This document shows positions 43,568 through 52,306 of a stretch of DNA of 64,000 nucleotides, one piece after another (within the stretch, counting starts at the first letter, position 1; the number at the start of each line of letters is the position of its first letter). The position numbers and the translations under genes are program-made. The stretch is from DAIDKA01 sp036521075. Its GTDB lineage: Bacteria; Pseudomonadota; Gammaproteobacteria; Steroidobacterales; Steroidobacteraceae. The notes beneath the pieces are model-generated. The model was not told the DNA's origin, searched no databases, and was given only the letters and a program-made list of their open reading frames with translations. The stretch is from assembly GCA_036521075.1 (NCBI GenBank), contig DATDIL010000143.1, positions 5,472-69,471 of the forward strand, read 5' to 3'.

Positions 43568-44119
43568 ATGAATATTCTCGCCCTCTCCGGCAGTCTTCGC
43601 AGGGACTCGATCAACTCAGCGTTCTGTCGCGCGACGGCGGTACTTGCGCCCCCGAATGTACGCGTGCAGGTGTACTCGGGTCTGGGTGAGGTTCCGTTGT
43701 TTAATCCCGATCTGGAATCGTCACCGCCACCGGCCGTAACGCTGCTGCGTACCGCAATCCGCGACACAGATGCTGTGGTTATCGCCAGCCCGGAATATGC
43801 CCATGGCATTTCCGGCGTCATGAAGAACGCGCTCGACTGGCTGGTGAGCTCTGAACCGACCGTTCGCAAGCCGGTGGCACTCGTGAACACCGCGCCGCGT
43901 GCGCACCATGCCCATGACGCCCTCAGGGAGATTCTCACAACGATGTCAGTCGATATTGTCGGCTCCGCTTCAGTGACCGTGCCCCTGCTTGGAACGTGGA
44001 CCACGGAGGTGGAAATGGTCAGTTCACCCCAGGTGAGCCGGACAATTCGGGACATGGTTGCGGCGTTGGCGCTTCATATCGAAGGCAGAGATGCGTCGGG
44101 CGCAAGTTTTCCGCTGTGA
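43568..44119 (+). CDS. NAD(P)H-dependent FMN reductase
   Basis: 183 residues of flavodoxin-like fold: ILALSGSLRRDSINSAFCRA (FMN phosphate loop), EVPLFNPDLE, VIASPEYAHGISGVMKNALDWLVSS. Matches the NADPH-dependent FMN reductase/ArsH-related family. Cytoplasmic; reduces quinones, azo dyes or chromate in known relatives. Confidence 0.92.
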   Translation: MNILALSGSLRRDSINSAFCRATAVLAPPNVRVQVYSGLGEVPLFNPDLESSPPPAVTLLRTAIRDTDAVVIASPEYAHGISGVMKNALDWLVSSEPTVRKPVALVNTAPRAHHAHDALREILTTMSVDIVGSASVTVPLLGTWTTEVEMVSSPQVSRTIRDMVAALALHIEGRDASGASFPL

Positions 44120-44291
44120 CCGACGCGGGCCGGCCACATTGCAGCGCAACGTAAGGCGCAGAACCGAGGTGATTCGTGGCGTCCTTCGACAGCTGCCGCG
44201 ACAGCGCACCCCTGTTGCACCGCCTCCAGACTCGCCTATCATGATCGGCAGCTTCCGGGCAGCAACTTGCAGACAAAACGAGGGGACCATC

Positions 44292-45437
44292 ATGGATGAT
44301 CAGACACTGAACCGACGCCAGATGCTGGGGGGCGTGGCGGCGGCAAGCGCGACCGGTCTGCTCATCGGGGGTGGCACACGCCCGGCCGCGGCCGCCGATC
44401 TGCCCGATATGGGTACTTCCCAGGCGCCGCCGATCACTGATGTGAAGGGCAAGGTGGCGTATATCACCGGTGGCTCCAGTGGTATCGGGCTGGGTATCGC
44501 GCGGGTGTTTTACGAAGCCGGAATGAAGGTGGTAATCGGCTACCTGGATGAGCAGCATATCGGCGATGCGATGAAGCATTTTCCGACGGACGATCCGCGG
44601 GTCCATGCCATCAAGCATGACGTCATGGAACGTGACGCCTGGGAACGCGTTGCCGACGAAATCGAAAAGAAATTCGGCGGCTTGCAGGTACTGGTCAACA
44701 ACGCAGGTGTCGGCCTGCAGGCACCGGCGAGCACGGGCACCTACAAGGATTGGGAGTGGGGCCTGGGGGTGAACCTGTGGGGTCCGATCTACGGCACTCA
44801 TACCTATGTACCGCGCATGCTCGCGAGCAAGCAGGGCGCGCACATCATTACCACTACTTCGACCAGTGGCATTCTGCCGGGCAGCGGCGCCGGTATCTAT
44901 ACCGTGGCGAAGATCGCCGCCGTCGGCTTCATGGAGGAGTTGCGCCTGGAACTGCGCAAGACCAACATCGGGACCTCCTGCTTCGTGCCGGGTCTGACGG
45001 CCACCAACATTGGGGTCAGCGAAAGCTATCGACCCGCGGCATTGAAGAATGACGGCCCGCCGGCCCTCGCCCCCGGCGCAACGCCGCGTCCGGCGGGTGG
45101 TCCGCGCCCGCCGCGCCCGCCGCGGCCCGCGCCCCCCGCAGACTTGGCGCCGGCAGCCGTACGGCCCATGGACCCGATGGTAGCCGCGCGCTTTGTGCTG
45201 GACGGCCTCCTGCACAATGATCTGTACATTGTCGCCGAGCCTGAGTATCGCGCGGGGGTGGAGGCGCGTTGCAATGCGTTGCTGGAATCCATGAACCCCT
45301 TCAGACCATTGCCGGCGTCGCTGAACAACGCGGGGACGGCGACCCTGAACCGCGTGGGGGTATACCGCTCGCCGATTTATGTGCAGGAAATTGGCCATCG
45401 CAGGGCCACGCAGCACCGGGATCTCGCCGGCACTTGA
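44292..45437 (+). CDS. Tat-exported short-chain dehydrogenase with Pro-rich insert
   Basis: 381 residues from ATG 44292 (GAGGGGACC upstream). Twin-arginine-like NRRQMLGGVAAASATGLLIGGG, then an SDR domain: GKVAYITGGSSGIGLGIA (nucleotide loop), VLVNNAGVG, catalytic Ser in TTTSTSG and Y-T-V-A-K. Between about residues 255 and 290 a Pro/Arg/Ala-rich insert (ATPRPAGGPRPPRPPRP) breaks the domain. An exported SDR is unusual, because NAD(P) is scarce in the periplasm. Possibly coupled to the next cupin gene. Confidence 0.85.
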   Translation: MDDQTLNRRQMLGGVAAASATGLLIGGGTRPAAAADLPDMGTSQAPPITDVKGKVAYITGGSSGIGLGIARVFYEAGMKVVIGYLDEQHIGDAMKHFPTDDPRVHAIKHDVMERDAWERVADEIEKKFGGLQVLVNNAGVGLQAPASTGTYKDWEWGLGVNLWGPIYGTHTYVPRMLASKQGAHIITTTSTSGILPGSGAGIYTVAKIAAVGFMEELRLELRKTNIGTSCFVPGLTATNIGVSESYRPAALKNDGPPALAPGATPRPAGGPRPPRPPRPAPPADLAPAAVRPMDPMVAARFVLDGLLHNDLYIVAEPEYRAGVEARCNALLESMNPFRPLPASLNNAGTATLNRVGVYRSPIYVQEIGHRRATQHRDLAGT

Positions 45438-45479
45438 ACTTCGTGCGTTGTCCCGGCCAATAAGGGGCCTGAAAGCAGG

Positions 45480-45917
45480 ATGAAAATTCCAATGTTCATC
45501 GGCCCGGATCAAGGGCGCCACTACTCCATGGGTCGGATGAGCGCGATCTTCAAAGCCGATGGCGCGGAAACCCAGCTGGGCTATTCGATATCGGAGTGGT
45601 GGTTGGAGGCCAATACCCGCGGTCCGGGACCCCACGCGCACCCCGACGACCATGTCTTCTACATTATCGAAGGCACCGTCAGCGTTAAGATCGCGGAGCA
45701 GTGGACGCACGCGGCGCAGCGCTCATACGTGGTCATTCCCGGCGGGACGCTGCACGACTTCGAAAACCGCGGTGGAACCCGTGCGGGGTTCATCAGTATC
45801 AATGTGCCCGGTGGCTTTGAGGACAAGATGCCGTATATCGTTCAGGCCTTGACGGCGAAGCCGGTCGGGGATGTCAGCGATGCAAATCAAGATCACGAAA
45901 CGCGGCCGGCGCAATGA
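45480..45917 (+). CDS. Cupin-domain protein
   Basis: 145 residues. Cupin motif 1 (GPGPHAHPDDHVFYIIEGTVSVKI) holds two metal-binding histidines and a glutamate; motif 2 is GGTLHDFENRG. Single-domain cupin with no signal peptide. The metal-site histidines are present, so it may be a small dioxygenase or isomerase. Overlaps the next gene. Confidence 0.88.
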   Translation: MKIPMFIGPDQGRHYSMGRMSAIFKADGAETQLGYSISEWWLEANTRGPGPHAHPDDHVFYIIEGTVSVKIAEQWTHAAQRSYVVIPGGTLHDFENRGGTRAGFISINVPGGFEDKMPYIVQALTAKPVGDVSDANQDHETRPAQ

Positions 45918-46368
45918 GATGCGCTGCGTGCGGCCCGATGGATCGCACGAGGTCGCAAACCTCGGTCCCGGACTTCCGCACCATGACCTGGCCCACTTCG
46001 TGATTGAGCGCCGCTGGCGGCTGCGCGAAGGGTTTTTCGGCAACATTGCCGGCGGTTACAGCTTCGCCCAGCTATCAGACAAGGATGTCATCAAGAAGCT
46101 GGGTGCTCAGTCGGCGCAGGCGGAAGTTCTTGCCCGTGCGCTCGGATTGCGGTTCACGGGCGCCTCTACTGCGGAGCAGTTCGCCGAACTGGTCAACTCG
46201 GAATTGGGCCAATGGCATTGGCCGACTGTTCCGGTGAGCCCCGCTATGGTTCAAGGCGCCGCCGAGGAGTTCGAACAACTGCTGGCGCAGTTCAAAAACC
46301 TTGGCGATGGCGCGAGTCTGGAATTGCAGTTTGAAGTCTCCCCGCTGTCACCGGCGCACCGGGCGTAG
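45880..46368 (+). CDS. Uncharacterised protein
   Basis: 162 residues from ATG 45880 (GGGG nine bases upstream; ATG 45871 possible), overlapping the cupin gene. Begins MQIKITKRGRRNEMRCVRPDGS, then PGLPHHDLAHFVIERRWRLREGFFGNIAGG and a helical C-terminus. A HDLAHF segment could bind metal. No named family recognised. Confidence 0.7.
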   Translation: MQIKITKRGRRNEMRCVRPDGSHEVANLGPGLPHHDLAHFVIERRWRLREGFFGNIAGGYSFAQLSDKDVIKKLGAQSAQAEVLARALGLRFTGASTAEQFAELVNSELGQWHWPTVPVSPAMVQGAAEEFEQLLAQFKNLGDGASLELQFEVSPLSPAHRA

Positions 46369-46370
46369 CA

Positions 46371-46787
46371 ATGGCCGAGAGGCGAAAAACGTCCCGCAAA
46401 GCCGGTGTCGACCCTGCGATGGTGCGCGAGCTGGCGCTGGGCCTGCCCGATGTTGTCGACAGCTCGACGCTGCGCGGTAGCGCCTACAAAGTGCATGGCA
46501 GGCTGCTGGCCTGCAAGGCGATCCATCGATCAGCGGAACCGGACACGCTGATGGTGCGCGTGGGCGCCGCGGATCGCGACAGGCTGATCGACGCCGAGCC
46601 GGACAGGTACTACCTGACGGCGCACTACACGGCGAGCGAGACCGTGCTGGTGCGCTTGGCGAGCGTAAATCGCAAAGACCTGGAGACACTGCTGCAGCTG
46701 GCGTGGAAATTCGTGACTGCGACAGCCGCAAGTTCCCGCAGGCCGCGCAAGCGCAAGAAGGCCGCCTCAGTGTTTCGCTACCTGTGA
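46371..46787 (+). CDS. MmcQ/YjbR-family protein
   Basis: 138 residues. VRELALGLPDVVDSSTLRGSAYKVHGRLLACKAIHR and the later YYLTAHYTASETVLVRLASV follow the MmcQ/YjbR fold (CyaY-like), proposed to bind DNA or nucleotides. A basic tail (SSRRPRKRKKAAS) is present. Overlaps the DUF486 gene by four bases. Confidence 0.88.
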   Translation: MAERRKTSRKAGVDPAMVRELALGLPDVVDSSTLRGSAYKVHGRLLACKAIHRSAEPDTLMVRVGAADRDRLIDAEPDRYYLTAHYTASETVLVRLASVNRKDLETLLQLAWKFVTATAASSRRPRKRKKAASVFRYL

Positions 46788-47149
46788 CCAAGGGCATCGT
46801 ACTGGTGCAGACCGTGGGGCTGCTGTGCCTGTCGAATGTGTTCATGACGTTCGCCTGGTACGGGCATCTGAGGTTATTGAACACGCGGCCCTGGGTGATC
46901 GCAGCCCTCGTGAGCTGGGGCATTGCGTTGTTTGAATATCTGCTGCAGGTCCCGGCCAATCGCATCGGTTATACCCAGTTCAGTGTCGGACAGCTGAAGA
47001 TCATGCAGGAGATCATCACGCTGACGGTGTTCCTGCCATTCTCGGTGTTCTTTCTGCGGCAGCCGCTGCGCCTGGATTACCTGTGGGCGGCCCTGTGCGT
47101 GCTGGGCGCAGTATATTTTGTATTCCGTGGCAGCCCCTTCGGCCACTAA
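46784..47149 (+). CDS. DUF486 membrane protein (DMT-like)
   Basis: 121 residues, GTG start. About four membrane helices. LSNVFMTFAWYGHLR, FEYLLQVPANRIGY and FSVGQLKIMQEIITLTVF are DUF486 signatures. Related to drug/metabolite transporters; substrate unknown. Confidence 0.9.
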   Translation: MTKGIVLVQTVGLLCLSNVFMTFAWYGHLRLLNTRPWVIAALVSWGIALFEYLLQVPANRIGYTQFSVGQLKIMQEIITLTVFLPFSVFFLRQPLRLDYLWAALCVLGAVYFVFRGSPFGH

Positions 47150-47165
47150 TGGCAGCCTTCGTGCA

Positions 47166-47579
47166 ATGAACTCACCGACCGTCACCCCTTCCGTGGTCTA
47201 CAACGACGCCTCGGCGGGTATCGACTGGCTGACCCGAATCCTGGGGCTGAAGCTGCTGTCGCGGCACCCGCTGCCCGATGGCAGCGTGGCGTTCGCCGAA
47301 CTGGCCTGGCGCACCGGCGTGGTATTCGTGTCCAGCCGTCCGCCGGCCGACAATCCCTGGTCAAAGGTTGGCGTGGCCTCGATTGCACTCGCCGCACCGG
47401 ATGCCGAAACGGTCCGGCGTCACTTCCACCAGGCCGTCGCCGCCGGCGCCGACGTCGTGCGCGAACTGCATGTCTCACGCACTCCGGCCTTTCCCCAGGG
47501 CAGCGCGCAGTTCGACCTGCGGGATCCGGAAGGCAACCTGTGGACCGTGGGCACCTACCAGCCCAAGACCCCTCGCTGA
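47166..47579 (+). CDS. VOC-family (glyoxalase-like) protein
   Basis: 137 residues from ATG 47166. Two beta-alpha-beta repeats of the vicinal-oxygen-chelate fold (YNDASAGIDWLTRILGL, FDLRDPEGNLWTVGTY). Close to PhnB-like members rather than active-site-complete glyoxalases. Cytoplasmic, substrate unknown. Confidence 0.88.
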   Translation: MNSPTVTPSVVYNDASAGIDWLTRILGLKLLSRHPLPDGSVAFAELAWRTGVVFVSSRPPADNPWSKVGVASIALAAPDAETVRRHFHQAVAAGADVVRELHVSRTPAFPQGSAQFDLRDPEGNLWTVGTYQPKTPR

Positions 47580-47665
47580 GGCGGGTGTGCCAGCCGCGGC
47601 CCTGTAGTCAAGCTAAAGCTTTTCGGATGGGCATAGTCTGCTGCGCGGATCAGAATCCGCCTCAT

Positions 47666-47695
47666 TTGCAATCCGGAATCATTCTCATTTATACT
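47666..47695 (+). promoter_or_regulatory. Promoter with a Fur-like box before bfd
   Basis: TTGCAA (47666-47671) and TATACT (47690-47695) with an 18-base spacer. Between them AATCATTCTCATTT (47677-47690) is the complement of AAATGAGAATGATT, matching the well-conserved half of the Fur box. Iron-loaded Fur would block this promoter, so bfd should be induced under iron shortage. Confidence 0.6.
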
Positions 47696-47735
47696 TGGGT
47701 CGTTGGTTCGAGCCAACAGCTGAAGCGGAGCGATC

Positions 47736-47924
47736 ATGTACGTATGTGTCTGCAGCGCGGTCACTGACCGACAGATTCATGAGGCGGTTGAGCGCGGCGC
47801 CGCGTCGCTCTGCGACGTGCAGTCGCGCCTGCCCGTGGGCATGTGCTGCGGCCGCTGCCAGGAAACGGCGAAGGCCATGGTTGACGAGTACGTACTGTCC
47901 AGCCGCCGCAAGAACGCGGCCTGA
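47736..47924 (+). CDS. bfd: Bacterioferritin-associated ferredoxin
   Basis: 62 residues. Cysteine pattern CVC at the start and CCGRCQ near residue 38 binds a [2Fe-2S] cluster as in Bfd, which reduces bacterioferritin to release iron. GGAG ribosome site. The bacterioferritin gene follows 103 bases downstream. Confidence 0.93.
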   Translation: MYVCVCSAVTDRQIHEAVERGAASLCDVQSRLPVGMCCGRCQETAKAMVDEYVLSSRRKNAA

Positions 47925-48027
47925 TCCCTTCGCGCCGCCGCGCGGCGCTGCACTTCCTGCCATTTGCGCCTGCCCTGGGCCTGGACCATCATGAGGTGCC
48001 AGCCGTTTTGATGTCGGAGTGAGCTTC

Positions 48028-48510
48028 ATGAAGGGCGATCCGCAGATCATCAAGCACCTGAACGGGGTGTTGAAGAACGAACTCACGGCCATCAATCAGT
48101 ATTTCCTGCATTCCCGGATGTTCGGCAACTGGGGCCTGTCGCGGCTGGAAGCGTACGAGAAGGATGAGTCCATCGATGAGATGAAGCACGCGGACCGGCT
48201 GATCAAGCGCGTGCTGTTCCTGGATGGCCTGCCCAATCTTCAGGACCTGGGCAAGCTGTTGATTGGCGAAAGTATTCAGGAGTGCCTGGAATGCGACCTG
48301 AAGCTGGAAGTGATGGCGCACCAGGACCTGAAGGCTGCTATCGCTGACAGCGAGTCCCACGGCGACTATGTGTCACGCGAGCTGTTCGAATCCATTCTTG
48401 AATCCGAAGAAGAGCACATCGACTACCTGGAAACCCAGCTGGACCTCATCAAGCGCATGGGCATCGAGAATTACAGCCAGTCGCAGATGGGCGAGGGCAA
48501 GGAAGAGTGA
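48028..48510 (+). CDS. bfr: Bacterioferritin
   Basis: 160 residues from ATG 48028 (GGAGTGA upstream). Four-helix bundle with ferroxidase residues in NELTAINQY, DEMKHAD (Glu, haem-ligand Met, His) and ESEEEHIDYLE. Stores iron in a 24-mer with haem. The C-terminus is short and acidic. Confidence 0.95.
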   Translation: MKGDPQIIKHLNGVLKNELTAINQYFLHSRMFGNWGLSRLEAYEKDESIDEMKHADRLIKRVLFLDGLPNLQDLGKLLIGESIQECLECDLKLEVMAHQDLKAAIADSESHGDYVSRELFESILESEEEHIDYLETQLDLIKRMGIENYSQSQMGEGKEE

Positions 48511-48537
48511 AGGTTGCGCCTGATCGGGCGCCAGCCT
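48511..48537. terminator. Hairpin between convergent bfr and minE
   Basis: AGGTTGCGCC and GGCGCCAGCCT pair over 10 bp with one bulged C and a short loop; TTTC and then TTTTGG follow. It starts right at the bfr stop codon and lies between two convergent genes, so it may work in both directions. The U-run is short. Confidence 0.45.
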
Positions 48538-48538
48538 T

Positions 48539-48829
48539 TCAGGTTTTGGCGGCCGTAGCAGTCGCTTTCCTCGAACCTTGAATCTTCTCCGGCAGCGCGA
48601 CAGTCAGTTCGAGTACTTCCTGACCCTGATCGCGCTCCAGGTTGATGACCACGGCTTCCGGATCGACATTCACGTACTTGCGGATGACCTCGAGCAGCTC
48701 CCGCCGCAGCAGCGGCAGGTAGTCCGGGCCGCCCCGCGCACCGCGTTCCTGCGCGACGATGATGCGCAGACGCTCCTTTGCCACCTGCGCCGAGGGGGGC
48801 TGGCGGCGAAAAATATCAAGTAGGCCCAT
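48539..48829 (-). CDS. minE: Cell division topological specificity factor MinE
   Basis: 96 residues from ATG 48829 (GGAGG six bases upstream). GLLDIFRR is the membrane-targeting N-terminus; AKERLRIIVAQERGARGGPDYLPLLRRELLEVIRKYVNVDPEAV is the MinD-binding/topological core. The C-terminal tail is Ala/Thr/Lys-rich. Two bases after minD. Confidence 0.96.
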   Translation of the reverse strand: MGLLDIFRRQPPSAQVAKERLRIIVAQERGARGGPDYLPLLRRELLEVIRKYVNVDPEAVVINLERDQGQEVLELTVALPEKIQGSRKATATAAKT

Positions 48830-48831
48830 GC

Positions 48832-49644
48832 TCAACCTCCAAACAGGCGAGCAAAGAAACCGCGCCTGGGTTCTTCGATGAACCGCAGCGGCACCGTTTC
48901 CCCGAGCAGCCGCGACACGGCGTCATTGTAGGCGTGCGACACATCGGAATCCGCGTTCAGGATGACCGGGGTCCCGGCGTTCGATGCCGAGAGCACATCG
49001 GTGGATTCGGGGATCACGCCCACGACATCCAGTCCGAGAATCTCCTTCACATCCTCCACGCCCATCATTTCGCCCGCGGCGACGCGCCGCGGACTATAGC
49101 GGGTGAGCAGCAGATGCTCCTGCACGCGTCCCGTACCGCCTTCGGCAATCCTGGTCTTGCTGGCCAGCAGTCCCAGGATGCGATCGGAGTCGCGAACCGA
49201 GGAGACTTCCGGGTTCACGACCACAATGGCGCGGTCGGCGAAGTACATCGCCAGGTGTGCACCCTTCTCGATGCCGGCCGGAGAGTCACACAGCACGAAA
49301 TCGAAACCGTCGGCGCGCAGTTCATTCAGCACCCGTTCGACCCCTTCGGCGCTGAGGGCATCCTTGTCGCGGGTTTGGGAGGCGGCCAGCACGAACAGCG
49401 TCTCCAGCCGCTTGTCCTTGATGAGTGCCTGCTTGAGCGTGCATTCGCCGTTGATGACATTGACGAAGTCGTACACGACCCGCCGCTCGCAGCCCATGAT
49501 CAAGTCAAGGTTGCGCAGGCCGATGTCAAAATCGATGACGGCCACCCGCTTGCCGCGGCTCGCAAGACCACACGCGATGCTCGCGGAAGTCGTTGTCTTC
49601 CCCACGCCCCCCTTGCCCGAAGTGACAACGATAATTTCAGTCAA
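48832..49644 (-). CDS. minD: Septum-site ATPase MinD
   Basis: 270 residues, TTG start with a GGAGA site eight bases upstream. Deviant Walker A GKGGVGKTTTSASI, FDIGLRNLDLIMGCERRVVYDFVNV and a C-terminal amphipathic membrane helix (RRGFFARLFGG). Drives pole-to-pole oscillation and recruits MinC. Starts 28 bases after minC. Confidence 0.97.
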   Translation of the reverse strand: MTEIIVVTSGKGGVGKTTTSASIACGLASRGKRVAVIDFDIGLRNLDLIMGCERRVVYDFVNVINGECTLKQALIKDKRLETLFVLAASQTRDKDALSAEGVERVLNELRADGFDFVLCDSPAGIEKGAHLAMYFADRAIVVVNPEVSSVRDSDRILGLLASKTRIAEGGTGRVQEHLLLTRYSPRRVAAGEMMGVEDVKEILGLDVVGVIPESTDVLSASNAGTPVILNADSDVSHAYNDAVSRLLGETVPLRFIEEPRRGFFARLFGG

Positions 49645-49672
49645 TAGCCGATCTCCGTTCCAAATTTTTCAT

Positions 49673-50401
49673 TTATTCGTCGAGCCGCGCGAAGCGCAGC
49701 GCATCCCCGTCCAGCCATGCCTGCACTGGCTTGCCGACAAGTTCTGCCGGTATGGTCTCGAATACCCGGAAAACTCCGGCGATCGACACCAGCTCGGCAT
49801 AAAACGCCTGACAGAACACCCGAGCGCGCGTATCGCCGCGCGCCCCCGCCATGACCCGGCCGCGCAGGGCGCCGTATACGTGCGCGCAGCCATCCGCCAT
49901 CAGTTCCGCCCCGGCCCCCACGGTTGCCATGACGATCAGATCCCGGCGCCGCGCGTACAGGCGCTGCCCGGAACGCACCGCCTGAGTGTGGATGAGTGGG
50001 CTTGGGTCCGGCTCCGGCTCGGCCGCGGGCGCCGCGTGCACCACGGGCGGGGATTTGCTGGTGGCGCGAAACTGCGCCAGCACCGGCATGTCCACTTCGC
50101 GCGCCAGGGTATCCGTCGCCGCCGTACCGTTGACGAGGCCGACGGGCAGCATGCCGGCACGGCGCACGGCCTCGATCACGCCGCGCAGTTCGGCCGCGTC
50201 CGGTTCCCGGCGCAGCTCGCTCAAGTCGAGGCAAACCGCCGTGCGCTCAAAAAATTTTGGCGCCGTCGCGACCCGCCCGGTCAGCTCATCCACAATGATG
50301 CCCGGATCGGTGCTACGGATCCGTACCTGGGCCATGTCCACGGGCCCGAAGCGGATCTCGAGGGCAACTTCCTGATGGGTGGCTTCAGCGGGTCGGTTCA
50401 T
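49673..50401 (-). CDS. minC: Septum-site inhibitor MinC
   Basis: 242 residues. N-terminal FtsZ-inhibiting domain (AVCLDLSELRREP), Ala/Pro linker (about 115-130), and C-terminal MinD-binding beta-helix: SGQRLYARRRDLIVMATVGAGAELMADGCAHVYGALRGRVMAGA. First gene of the minCDE operon. Confidence 0.95.
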   Translation of the reverse strand: MNRPAEATHQEVALEIRFGPVDMAQVRIRSTDPGIIVDELTGRVATAPKFFERTAVCLDLSELRREPDAAELRGVIEAVRRAGMLPVGLVNGTAATDTLAREVDMPVLAQFRATSKSPPVVHAAPAAEPEPDPSPLIHTQAVRSGQRLYARRRDLIVMATVGAGAELMADGCAHVYGALRGRVMAGARGDTRARVFCQAFYAELVSIAGVFRVFETIPAELVGKPVQAWLDGDALRFARLDE

Positions 50402-50471
50402 AAGGGGAGCGGGCCGACGAAAGTCGTGCAGTGTACTGGGAGGATTGCATCATGAGTAGTTGTGCGCGCGA

Positions 50472-51545
50472 TCAATCGCGCAAGTCCTCCACCGGAGTTC
50501 GTACCCAGCTTCGCCAGACCGAGACCAGGGCGGCCATGAGCGCCGGACCCAGAAACAGTCCGACCAGACCGAATTGCTCGACGCCGCCGAGGATGCCCAG
50601 CAGAACCCACAGGAACGGGAGGCTCGCGCCCTCGCCGATGATAACCGGTCGCACCAAGTGATCGGAGACGAATAGCAGAATGCCACCGGCCACCAGCACG
50701 GCGATCGCGCCACCGATGGCCCCACTGAGCCCGAGAATCAAAGCCACCGTAACGAAAGCGATCGGCGCGGCGAACGGGATCATGGCGAAGATACCGGTGA
50801 TCGTGCCCAGCAGAATGGGGTGCGGGGCGGATGCCAGCGCATACACGCCGGCCATGATCGCGCCCTCGGCGATGGCGACCAGCACGATGCCATCGACGGT
50901 GGCACGGATGGCGGCGACGACGCCACCGAGTATCGGCACCACCGTCGGACCGAATAGACGCTGCGCCGCGAATGGCACGTCATGTCGGAGCCCTTCGCGG
51001 TTCAGGCAGACAAAAAACAGCGTGAGCAGCGTGAAGCCCAGCGTGACCGCGCGATGCAGGATCTGCAGGCCCAGTCGCCGGGTCCATTGCACCAAAGACG
51101 GGTGGGCCGTGACCACTGCACTGCCGATCTCATCGTGGGCCTGTCCGATCAGCTGCAGCCACTGGGTCTGGATCCAGTCACCAATGGCGGGCAGTTGCAG
51201 AATCCAGTGTGGCAGTGGCGGCGGTCCGTCATGCGTGGCTTCCGCAAAGGCATGCAGCAGCGCGGCCGTTTCGCGCACGGCGACGAAGCCGAAGTAGATG
51301 AGCGGCACGACGACGATCGCGCCGATGAACGCCGTAAATGTCAGGGCGGCCCACAGATGACGTCGGGGGCCCGAGAACCGCTTCAACCAATAGTCATAAA
51401 ATGAGGCGGTCGCGATGGCGAGCACTACCGCCCAGCTTAGTGCGGGCAGGAACCGCTGCAGCATCCAGCCCCCGGCCAGCAGGAGCGCGCCAACCAGGAC
51501 GTAGCGTGCTGTCTTGTGGGCAGGGGAGTCGCTCGGCCCGGGCAA
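50472..51545 (-). CDS. AI-2E family (PerM-like) transporter
   Basis: 357 residues, TTG start with GGAG eight bases upstream. About eight membrane helices; FFVCLNREGL and GVYALASAPHPILLGTITGIFAMIPF are family signatures. Members export autoinducer-like or ionic solutes; the substrate of this branch is unknown. Confidence 0.9.
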   Translation of the reverse strand: MPGPSDSPAHKTARYVLVGALLLAGGWMLQRFLPALSWAVVLAIATASFYDYWLKRFSGPRRHLWAALTFTAFIGAIVVVPLIYFGFVAVRETAALLHAFAEATHDGPPPLPHWILQLPAIGDWIQTQWLQLIGQAHDEIGSAVVTAHPSLVQWTRRLGLQILHRAVTLGFTLLTLFFVCLNREGLRHDVPFAAQRLFGPTVVPILGGVVAAIRATVDGIVLVAIAEGAIMAGVYALASAPHPILLGTITGIFAMIPFAAPIAFVTVALILGLSGAIGGAIAVLVAGGILLFVSDHLVRPVIIGEGASLPFLWVLLGILGGVEQFGLVGLFLGPALMAALVSVWRSWVRTPVEDLRD

Positions 51546-51623
51546 AATTGACGCTCCAGCAGGGAATATCGCTATGGTACAGACTCGCGGCAGCCCTTGG
51601 ACATGTCTTAAGGAGAGTCTTTT

Positions 51624-52304
51624 GTGAAATTACCCGTACAGATCGCAATCCTGTGCCTGCTGCCCACCGCTGCGGCGCTGGCACAAAAGGTGATTTCGCC
51701 CACCGCGCTGCCCTCGCCACAGGAAGCCGTCTCGCCGACCTCTTCGAGCGCCGCGGCCCATGACTGGGCGGCGCGCAATCTGAAAGACTGGCCGGTGGAG
51801 CGGCAGGTACTGGCCGCGCATCTGGTCACGCGCTACGGGGAGCCGCAGGAAGTGACGCCCCGGTCCGTGAGTTGGTATGACAATGGACCGTGGAAGCGCA
51901 CCATTTTGTACAAAGACGGCGACCTGCATCGCTTCCCGCTGCCGCACCGCGATGTGTTGTGGCAAACCATCAACTACAAGGTGCCGATGAACAAGGTCGG
52001 CGCACTGATGACGTACGACGGCAGCATCCTGGTCGACAGGACTCGCGGGGAAGTCACGGCGCATTGCGACTCCGAAGAGGCCAATACCCTGATCCTCAAC
52101 ATCGCTAACGACATTGTTACGGGCGAGGACACGGTGGAGCAGGCCATGGCGTTTCATGCGCAGGTGGTGGAGGGGATGCGTATCCACGAGCCCGAGGAAT
52201 ATCCGCTGAAGCTGCGGTTCAAGACCGCGAAGACCAATGCCGCGACCGCCGATCCCGCCGAGGAAGCCGAGTTGCTGCGGCATTTGATGAATACGCCACA
52301 GTAG
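51624..52304 (+). CDS. Exported protein of unknown function
   Basis: 226 residues, GTG start with AAGGAG at ideal spacing. Signal peptide ends near AAALAQK. The body (VERQVLAAHLVTRYGEPQEVTPRSVSWYDNGPWKRTILYKDG, HRDVLWQTINYKVPMNKVGALMTYDGSILVDRTRGEVTAHCDSEEAN) is well formed and looks conserved, but I do not know the family. Predicted periplasmic. Confidence 0.75.
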   Translation: MKLPVQIAILCLLPTAAALAQKVISPTALPSPQEAVSPTSSSAAAHDWAARNLKDWPVERQVLAAHLVTRYGEPQEVTPRSVSWYDNGPWKRTILYKDGDLHRFPLPHRDVLWQTINYKVPMNKVGALMTYDGSILVDRTRGEVTAHCDSEEANTLILNIANDIVTGEDTVEQAMAFHAQVVEGMRIHEPEEYPLKLRFKTAKTNAATADPAEEAELLRHLMNTPQ

Positions 52305-52306
52305 TC

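Noticed and set aside
48778..49647. Long plus-strand frame opposite minD
   Set aside because: Shadow of minD; composition follows from the coding strand and it shows no motif.
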